In this document: positions 44,843 through 45,927 of the stretch, one piece after another
Layout: every line of letters begins with the position of its first letter
Position numbering within the stretch: position 1 is the first letter of the stretch
DNA from: Gemella massiliensis
GTDB taxonomy: Bacteria > Bacillota > Bacilli > Staphylococcales > Gemellaceae
Direction: 5' to 3'
DNA: 45,927 nt
Assembly: GCF_900120125.1 (NCBI RefSeq)
Contig: NZ_LT635545.1
Span: 10,850 to 56,776, forward strand
The notes under the pieces: generated by a model
Told to the model about the DNA's origin: nothing
The model's database searches: none
The model's input: the letters and a program-made list of their open reading frames with translations, nothing else
Made by a program: the position numbers and the translations under genes

Positions 44843-45032
44843 TGGTTGTATAATAAATACGGGGCATGAAAAAAAATCCATACCTCGTATTATTTTTTAA
44901 TATACAAAAAGACAAATATCCAATATAATTAAAGTGCAAAAAAAATAAACTATGAAAGGATATCTGTCATGAATAATTTTAACACAAAAACAAAAGAAAT
45001 AAAAGAGGGAGAATTCATTAAAAACCTACTAC
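44843..45032 (+). mobile_element. Truncated left end of the same ISL3-like element
   Basis: 190 bp nearly identical to 37977-38166 (two differences seen). It includes the left inverted repeat, the leader and the first 21 codons of the transposase (ATG 44969). Identity stops abruptly at 45033, where the IS481-like element begins. It sits nine bases after the remnant right end at 44834. Confidence 0.88.
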
Positions 45033-45093
45033 TGTACATTTGTAAATGATGTGAGACAAAAAAAGTAAAAAATAAATACCGGATATAATAGAA

Positions 45094-45119
45094 TTACATA
45101 GAAGCTAGCTTCTATGTAA
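45094..45119. repeat. 26-bp perfect palindrome
   Basis: TTACATAGAAGCT followed by its exact reverse complement AGCTTCTATGTAA, inside the non-coding end of the IS481-like element. Confidence 0.95.
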
Positions 45120-45164
45120 ACCGTATGAAGCCCCCGACGTAAATTACATTATTTGATTAGATTT

Positions 45165-45295
45165 GCCAGCTTTAATTCCTTAGAGAACATTTCAGATTTC
45201 TAAAACTTATTTGTCAAGGATTTGAAAAAGGCGTAGCCCTTGTCCTTGACAAATAAGTTGTGAAATCTATTATCTAACAAGGAATTAAAGCCGGC
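45165..45295. other. Large nested inverted repeat at the transposase 3' end
   Basis: Outer arms GCCAGCTTTAATTCCTT (45165-45181) and AAGGAATTAAAGCCGGC (45279-45295) have one mismatch. Inner perfect 17-base arms AACTTATTTGTCAAGGA (45204-45220) and TCCTTGACAAATAAGTT (45243-45259) are flanked by AGATTTC/GAAATCT. It overlaps the transposase stop codon and would fold as a 130-nt hairpin, likely blocking readthrough. Confidence 0.85.
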
Positions 45296-45927
45296 ATATT
45301 TTTATAGACTCTTTCCGTAACTCTTTTCTTTTTTCAACAGGAGAAAGCCAATTTAAAGTCTGCATAGGAAGACGGTTAGAGCGATATAGATACTTTTTCA
45401 TCTGAGATATAAGATCATCATACGAAAAGAAAGATAAATGCCTGTAAAAACGTTCATTATCATTTCTATGACTACGTTCAACCTTACCGTTATGTCTAGG
45501 AGTTCTAGGTCTAATAAGTTGATGTTTAATGCCAAGATTATTACACAATACATCAAAAGGGTGTATTCGTTTAGTATCTTTAAAATGCGTAAATTCAAAA
45601 CCATTATCAGTTTGAATTATCTTAGGTTTATACCCAAAATAATCAATAGCCATTTTAACAAATTGAACAGTAGAATATGATGATTGTTCTTTAAAAGGGA
45701 AAATAAATCTTTCCCTAGTAGCTTCATCAATAATAGTATATTGATAAAATTTATCAGGAATTTCTCCTACATAACAACGTTTAGGAACATATTTCACATC
45801 AAGTTGCCATTTTTTACCAATTTCAGTAGGTGTATTATAGGGTTTAGGTTTATAAGGAATTACTTTTTTCTTAGTATCTTTATAAAAACCTAATTTTCTA
45901 AGCACTCTAAATAAAGAACAAGGATGT
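45285..45927 (-). CDS. DDE transposase of an IS481-like element (N-terminus beyond window)
   Basis: At least 214 codons open to the window edge, beginning HPCSLFRVLRKLGFYKD in frame. The integrase-core (rve) domain shows catalytic Asp in WQLDVKYVPK, Asp in IIQTDNGFEFT and Glu in RHNGKVERSHR. The C-terminus ends LNWLSPVEKRKELRKES. The missing N-terminus should hold the HTH. The GTG at 45905 is only the first start-like codon inside the window, not the true start. Confidence 0.85.
   Translation of the reverse strand, partial: HPCSLFRVLRKLGFYKDTKKKVIPYKPKPYNTPTEIGKKWQLDVKYVPKRCYVGEIPDKFYQYTIIDEATRERFIFPFKEQSSYSTVQFVKMAIDYFGYKPKIIQTDNGFEFTHFKDTKRIHPFDVLCNNLGIKHQLIRPRTPRHNGKVERSHRNDNERFYRHLSFFSYDDLISQMKKYLYRSNRLPMQTLNWLSPVEKRKELRKESIKICRL

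Larger units (their letters stand above)
45033..45927 (-). mobile_element. IS481-like insertion sequence, partial (continues past the window)
   Basis: Begins where the ISL3 copy is interrupted (TGTACATTTGTAAATGATGTGAG at 45033). It carries a DDE transposase on the minus strand reaching the window edge. The 250-bp non-coding end contains a 26-bp palindrome and a large hairpin structure. The family assignment rests on the transposase only, and the other end is outside the window. Confidence 0.65.

Overview
The window comes from a low-GC Gram-positive bacterium of the Bacilli. The gene content (LPXTG surface proteins, a class B sortase, an hrcA-grpE-dnaK-dnaJ operon with CtsR and CIRCE sites, streptococcus-like envelope genes, very AT-rich spacers) suggests Gemella or a close relative. 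That genus call is inference. Most genes are intact and densely packed, but three spots are decayed: an ABC exporter remnant at 12.8-13.4 kb, a broken 5'-nucleotidase at 36.3-37.9 kb, and insertion-sequence debris at 38-39.5 kb and 44.8-45.9 kb.

Layout. 0-3.5 kb: two universal stress proteins and a convergent two-component system. 3.6-8.9 kb: a CobW-type GTPase with an aquaglyceroporin, a YhgE/Pip membrane protein and the anaerobic RNR activase NrdG. 9-13 kb: a secreted protein behind a promoter whose spacer is an (AT)8 tract, pyrrolidone carboxyl peptidase, and a MarR-MATE (MepR/MepA-like) pair with a palindromic operator on its -10 box. 13.5-19.1 kb: sortase B, a YbjQ protein, lipoate ligase, trpS, a membrane-anchored nuclease and TehB.

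19.1-29.3 kb is a catabolic quinate/shikimate-type cluster: two related MFS transporters, aroD, an aroE-like dehydrogenase, an SDR, a TIM-barrel dehydratase/isomerase candidate, a divergent LysR regulator and a 967-residue three-domain flavoprotein (OYE-like, FMN-binding, FAD-binding). The flavoprotein looks like an NADH-driven C=C reductase, but the fumarate-reductase active-site residues appear to be replaced.

29.5-35 kb is the most unusual part. A complete selenocysteine tRNA unit (promoter, 97-nt UCA tRNA, terminator) lies beside a LytTR/LiaF-like pair. Next is an operon of two tandem-rhodanese lipoproteins, a DUF2064 transferase of the family named rSAM/selenodomain-associated transferase 1, a kinase-like domain, and a TVP38/DedA-type membrane protein. 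I propose this as a selenium or reactive-sulfur handling locus. In the second lipoprotein the ORF runs without a stop straight through a strong terminator hairpin into the transferase.

35-46 kb: a HAD phosphatase, the broken LPNTG-anchored nucleotidase, an ISL3-type element sitting in the loop of the nucleotidase terminator and inactivated by an exact 25-bp tandem duplication, the heat-shock operon, and a nested pair of IS remnants at the right edge. A structured non-coding repeat occurs twice (14.9 and 39.6 kb), with a 62-nt double-hairpin module present in only one copy.
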